Origin: Gnetum montanum
Taxonomy: Eukaryota; Streptophyta; Gnetopsida; Gnetales; Gnetaceae
Reading direction: 5' to 3'
DNA length: 32,806 bases
NCBI GenBank assembly: GCA_015680685.1
Contig: MNCI01026912.1
Location: 889,225-922,030 of the forward strand
The translations under genes and the position numbers were made by a program. The notes under the pieces are model-generated. The model searched no databases, was not told where the DNA came from, and saw only the letters and a program-made list of their open reading frames with translations. Positions 29,000 through 32,806 of this stretch are shown here, one piece after another (within the stretch, counting starts at the first letter, position 1; each line of letters opens with the position of its first letter).

Positions 29000-31368
29000 T
29001 ATTGGGCTAGAAAAAGGAATGTTTCCATGGATTCATTTCCATTCCACTCGGCTAAGGAGCCAGTTGTAGGTTGACAGCCCTCATAGCATTGTGTTGCTAT
29101 GGCTGTGGTGGGATTTCCCCTTGCATAGGTGGAGCAGGTGGTAATTGAGTGGGGTTTTGCTGAGTAGGAACAATAGGAGAAGGTGATGGAGGATAATAGA
29201 TATGTGGGCCTTCCCCCTGGGTGATGGAGACTGTGGTCAAAAATATTCTGAGGGGTGGTAGAAATTTTGAAAGATTGCGTGACTGGAAGAGTCCCATGGA
29301 GAGATTGGTTGCTGAATGCAGTACCCATAGGGATTTGGCTGTCAGTAAGGGTACTATTTCCCTGGAGGTGGCATCCCCCATGCTTATGGGTGCTACCATT
29401 GTTGGAAGTATTCGTAAGGTTGCAGTGGTACCCCACTTGGATAATATCCTTGCTGCTGGTGGAACTACCTAGGGTTGCCTTGTGGGTAAGGCAACCTTCG
29501 GGGTGTTTGCCTCTTGGCTAAGCGAGGATTTAACGCATACACCCTAGACTCTTGTAGATGTGACACCATGGGAAAACACCCTTTAGGATGTTCATATTGG
29601 CATATGTCACATTCATCATCTTCCTTTGTATAAAAGTCTGCAACCTATTCTGCCACAACAACTTTGCCCTTACCTTTATGGTGGGCACGTTCAGCTTCCT
29701 TCTTCCTACACTGATCACGATCATTACCTTGCTCTCTAGACTCCTTTGTGATGTTCAGAATACTTTGAAATTTTTTGTCTAAAGAGTCCCACATCTTTTC
29801 AACCTTTGTCGATATTTCAGAGGAAAATTTTTGTAGGGGTAAGGTTTTTCGGTTCACCGCTACATCCAGTGGTGATTCCTCCTCATCTTCACAAAATTGG
29901 ACCTCCCTCTTTTTGATGGAGGGATCCAAACTAAACTCCTCTACACTTTCCTTCTTTCTGAGTTCCCCCTCTTCTTTAGCCACTTGCTCAATTAGGTGCT
30001 ACAGTTGATGGGCCCTTAGTTATGATAGTCGTCCTTGGGCGTACACGCCAAGGGTCTTTCTAATTTCAAAGTGGAGCCCATCAATGATATGGTGAAGTTG
30101 TGCCCGCTGAGAGTAGCCATGACCAAGGCATTGATGTAATAGTGAGTAGTATCTACTCATGGATGCATCCAAGGGTTCATGACTACCTTGCTTCCACCCT
30201 TGGATTTAGCGTCTTAGGTTCGGTTCGCCACTTTGAAGTAGGTTTGATACTTATTGTTGAAGATTTCCAACATCGTACTTCATCTTCTGATTGATTCCAG
30301 TTCCAAAGATCGATACCAGCTTTTTGCTTCTTTGATGAGTGTGCGAGGGAACAACTTAAGTTTTTGCCAATCATGATCGATGTTCTGCAGGGTGTAAGCA
30401 TCATGAAACACTTGTAGGTGAGTTTGTGGATCACAATTGTATCCCCCTTCAAATTTGGGGATGTTGTTCATGTCAATGCATTTGATCCAGCTATCTTTCA
30501 ATTGCCTGCTAGGTATTTGAACTACCTCAGCAATATGGTGCATGATTCAAGTCTCCAGCAATGGTTCATCCAAGTCATAGTCCTACTAAAGGCCACAATG
30601 TCTATGATGATTTCATTTGCCTCTCCTTTCATGATGATGAGCCTCGCGTGATTGGTCATGCACTTCCCTTTGGTCCTTACGACCACCATCACCTTGCTCC
30701 TTTCTACCATGGTTACGATCAGAGTTTGAACTAGATGAAGGTAGAGGGGAGTGAGAGGATGGAAAAGAGGGAGAGGAATCGCCACCGCCCCGGTGTCAAT
30801 CTCCCCATCTACTTTGATGATGGCCTCGATCTTCCTACCCATCTTTGCTTATGTCATGACCTCTCCTGCGTGATTCTCCATCCTTCTAGGGGTCCCAATT
30901 ACTTGATTTCTTGTTCTGGATGATGGACTGAATGATCTGATGTCCCAGAGGAAGTTCAACTAAATGGGAATCGTGAAAGACAAGTTCCCCATCGTCTTGT
31001 AGCCCTTGCAAGAATATGGGGTTACTGAATTGTTTCCCCTTCATGTGTTCATACCGTTTTTCCTGCTACTGGTCTCGTACCCATTGGGCCTCAGTGGGAT
31101 GATAGTCTTGGTAGTTATGGTCCTCCATGACGTACTCCACACCATAGTCCTAAATGCTTAGTCTGGCAAGATTGTGAAACAACATTCCAGGAGCTGATCG
31201 GTCAAGTGGTAGTATGATGTTGCCTTCCATGTCCCGCCAGCGCAGATGTTCATCCTGATGTAGGATGAAGGTGAAGTTGAGGACATATTCATCTGGATGT
31301 GTGTATACCATCTGACATTCTTGTGGCAGTAATGGGTTGGATCCATCTCACCTGTGAGAAGAAGACAT
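29000..31368 (-). pseudogene. Element 2 gag
   Basis: The start is an ATG at 31368 (MSSSHR), 145 bp inside the PBS and equivalent to the Element 3 start. A TGA follows at codon 7, then several TAG stops. VYTHPDEYVLNFTFILHQDE marks the N-terminal domain. IDMNNIPKFEGGYN (about 30480) and LKLFPRTLIKEAKSWYRSLE (about 30360-30300) are the retrotransposon gag (capsid) domain. A Lys/Glu-rich region (29983-29645) precedes a nucleocapsid-like CDICQYEHPKGC (about 29610-29577), a zinc knuckle with unusual C-x2-C-x3-H-x3-C spacing. A Pro/Gln/Tyr-rich spacer leads into protease. Frameshifts separate these parts. Confidence 0.8.
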
Positions 31369-31513
31369 GTTGGATGTTAGATGATCCACTAGTTGGTGTA
31401 CCTTACTTTTTACTTAGTCTGCCTAGCGTGCATAGATTTTACTATCCTGGATCTGTTCCAATGACGTGAATGATAATTTTTCTAAGGTTAAATAGTGCAT
31501 GTAAGACTAACAG

Positions 31514-31531
31514 TCCCCGACAACGGTGCCA
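31514..31531 (-). promoter_or_regulatory. Primer-binding site of Element 2
   Basis: Minus-strand TGGCACCGTTGTCGGGGA lies one base from the LTR end and differs at two positions, both transitions, from the tRNA-Asp complement TGGCGCCGTTGCCGGGGA. This sets the element's orientation and 5' end. Confidence 0.85.
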
Positions 31532-31532
31532 A

Positions 31533-31968
31533 TGATGAGCAGCTAGGTACCCCTACCCCCAACCATGCGAATCACAGGCGTTCACATGTGACTCGGTCGA
31601 ATTCCGTAGACTGTAAGCGCTTTACATAGACAAGACCCTAACCAGTAAAACCTTGTGTTAGAATGGTCATTATCTTTCTAACTTCACCTTCGATGTTCTG
31701 ATTGCAATGATTAAGTGAGATTGAGGCAAATGATTTGTATGCCTTTTTTCACTTTATCTTCTAGCGTCTAATTCTTGGAATGGAAAGTAAGGAATGGAAT
31801 ATTACGTAATCTATAATTATCCTAATCTATAGCTTAACTCTTCCTAGCATAAGTATCTAATCCCATATTCTGTGCACATCCTGAGCATCCCCTAACCACT
31901 ATTGGGTTACCAGACATTAAGCGTCGCTAGGTTGCTAAGTGTTGGGTTTACATTTGAGATGGTCGTTA
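31533..31968 (-). repeat. Element 2 5' LTR (interrupted)
   Basis: It starts TGATGAGC and matches the 3' LTR from 19083 onward with few differences up to GATGGTCGT (about 31960-31968), where the 3' LTR continues ACTTATGG but this one changes to TAATGAGACG. R and U3 are therefore not present here. A nested insertion is the simplest explanation. Confidence 0.85.
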
Positions 31969-31989
31969 ATGAGACGCAAATTGCACAAG

Positions 31990-32017
31990 CCGCGATATCG
32001 TGTACGTGATATCGCGG
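31990..32017. repeat. Perfect inverted repeat in U3
   Basis: CCGCGATATC (31990-31999) and GATATCGCGG (32008-32017) are perfect 10-bp arms around GTGTACGT. It lies 15 bp upstream of the TATA box, a position suited to a regulatory site. It is not found in the other LTRs of the window. Confidence 0.7.
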
Positions 32018-32031
32018 TCCGCCGTCATATC

Positions 32032-32039
32032 TATAAATA
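32032..32039 (+). promoter_or_regulatory. TATA box of the terminal plus-strand LTR
   Basis: TATAAATA, 63 bp from the LTR start, followed by the conserved R block. It matches the box and context at 16064-16071. Confidence 0.7.
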
Positions 32040-32206
32040 AGAGGTGGCACTCCCCTCATTTCTCATCCTAGGCATAAAGTAGTGAAGCTCTGGCGAATTG
32101 ATCACCCAAGAGATAGAATATTTTCCATGTGCCCGCAGTAGGAGTCCCCCAAGTGAACGGTTCTTTATTCAAGCATCTTTGTACCTGAACGCAAGTTGTG
32201 TACGGC

Positions 32207-32212
32207 AATAAA
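32207..32212 (+). terminator. Poly(A) signal of the terminal LTR
   Basis: AATAAA inside GGCAATAAAGACGAGCTTT, identical in context to the minus-strand signal at 19669-19674. Confidence 0.6.
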
Positions 32213-32806
32213 GACGAGCTTTGCGGATAAACCGTGCATGGATAGGTTTAATTAATGTTATTTACTACTTTCCTAGTGACGCGACATGAGTACGACTTGG
32301 TTACGAGCATTGACGAACGTGTATGGCTAGCCAAGGAATCGGCTACTCATCGTGAATAGATTCTCTCAACCCTTTCCTCCTCGAGCGTGGGACAAGTATG
32401 ACTTGATTACGAGCATCTACGGATGTGTACGGCTAGTCAAGGAATCAGCTGCTTATCACACATAGGTTAGTTAAGTGCCTCAGTACGACCGCTTCGAGCA
32501 CGTGCGTTACGTGTGGTGATCCCAGTAACGATTAGCGTTTAGTAGCCACAGTTGCACAGTTCAGGGTGTGTATGGTAAGTGGGAACGGATGCTGATGCTA
32601 GGACTTAGTGTTGTAGTTAGAGTTAGTTAGTTTCTCAACCCTTCACCCTCATAGCTTAGGAGATAAACCGAAAAATACCAAAAAAATCATATACCTCAGA
32701 CTTGCTTAACCATACATCGTGACACATATAAGCCCTAGGAAGACAACGAATGATTAACCCCAAGTGTTTCTTGTGGCGTTAAGGCATTTAGTCTGCGGAG
32801 TTCGAC

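Larger units (their letters stand above)
19083..31968 (-). mobile_element. Element 2: large Athila-type retrotransposon with accessory ORF
   Basis: This minus-strand element runs from a 5' LTR piece (31533-31968) through PBS, gag, protease, RT, RNase H and integrase to a 2-kb non-coding region, an accessory ORF, a polypurine tract and a 907-bp 3' LTR (19083-19989). The two LTRs are clearly the same subfamily over their shared part, for example GATGAGCAGCTAGGTACCCC at both ends. The left target site would be ACTTC (19078-19082); the right one lies outside the window because another LTR interrupts the right end. All coding parts are broken. At roughly 12.9 kb it is in the size range of Athila/Tat elements that carry extra ORFs. 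A two-element recombinant is an alternative, because a polypurine-like motif also occurs at about 23331. Confidence 0.8.
31969..32806 (+). repeat. Plus-strand LTR of the same family, running off the window
   Basis: It begins TAATGAGACG, one base from the family start TGATGAG. It carries a palindrome, a TATA box (32032-32039), the R block GCCCGCAGTAGGAGTC and CTTTATTCAAGC, a poly(A) signal (32207-32212) and the U5 that ends at 13277 in Element 3. The last bases, CTGCGGAGTTCGAC, match 13203-13216, so about 60-75 bp of LTR lie beyond the window. The internal region of this element is not visible. Confidence 0.8.

Overview
The window is AT-rich, repeat-dense plant nuclear DNA, built almost entirely from decayed LTR retrotransposons. 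I see no convincing intact host gene, no rRNA or functional tRNA gene and no CRISPR array. The main occupants are Ty3/gypsy elements of the Athila type: a gag-PR-RT-RNaseH-IN order, LTR ends TGATGAG...CTCATCA, and a primer-binding site close to the tRNA-Asp complement TGGCGCCGTTGCCGGGGA. A seed plant is the natural host; I cannot name the species.

Layout. 1-1559: the 3' end of an unrelated LTR element (polypurine tract, then a 1.3-kb GC-rich LTR, TGTTG...CAACA). 1560-3965: unassigned sequence. 3966-4882: Ty1/copia-like remnants with a tRNA-derived SINE-like insertion. 4883-11925: Element 1 on the minus strand, bounded by a 5-bp target-site duplication (one mismatch), with a nearly full left LTR, decayed gag-pol and a right LTR reduced to its U3. 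11931-13127: unassigned. 13128-16250: a scrambled plus-strand Element 3 (LTR end, PBS, gag) next to a minus-strand copy of an accessory gene and a plus-strand LTR start. 16251-19082: a putative second LTR family (minus) plus a cluster of hairpin-forming repeats. 19083-31968: Element 2 on the minus strand, about 12.9 kb, with two LTRs, PBS, gag, PR, RT, RNase H, IN and a large accessory ORF between IN and the 3' LTR. 31969-32806: a plus-strand LTR of the same family, abutting the Element 2 LTR head to head and running off the window.

How the parts fit. Gag and pol share one reading frame, as expected for a gag-pol polyprotein. The accessory ORF of Element 2 lies in the position where Athila-like elements carry env-like or extra ORFs. 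It has a resemblance to the plant 'putative transposon protein' domain, a long coiled coil and a conserved C-terminal block. A TATA box, a U3-like repeat array and a candidate 5'-leader intron lie upstream of it. A second, diverged copy sits antisense beside the Element 3 gag. All coding regions carry multiple stops, frameshifts or deletions, so I annotate them as pseudogenes.

Most notable: (i) a hairpin in the 3' non-coding region of Elements 1 and 2, present in three copies with compensatory base changes and possible pseudoknot pairing; (ii) the accessory ORF with its own promoter-like leader; (iii) LTRs that share U5 and PBS but have unrelated U3 promoters. Three single N bases (5406, 9570, 27541) coincide with structural oddities and probably mark imperfect assembly joins.
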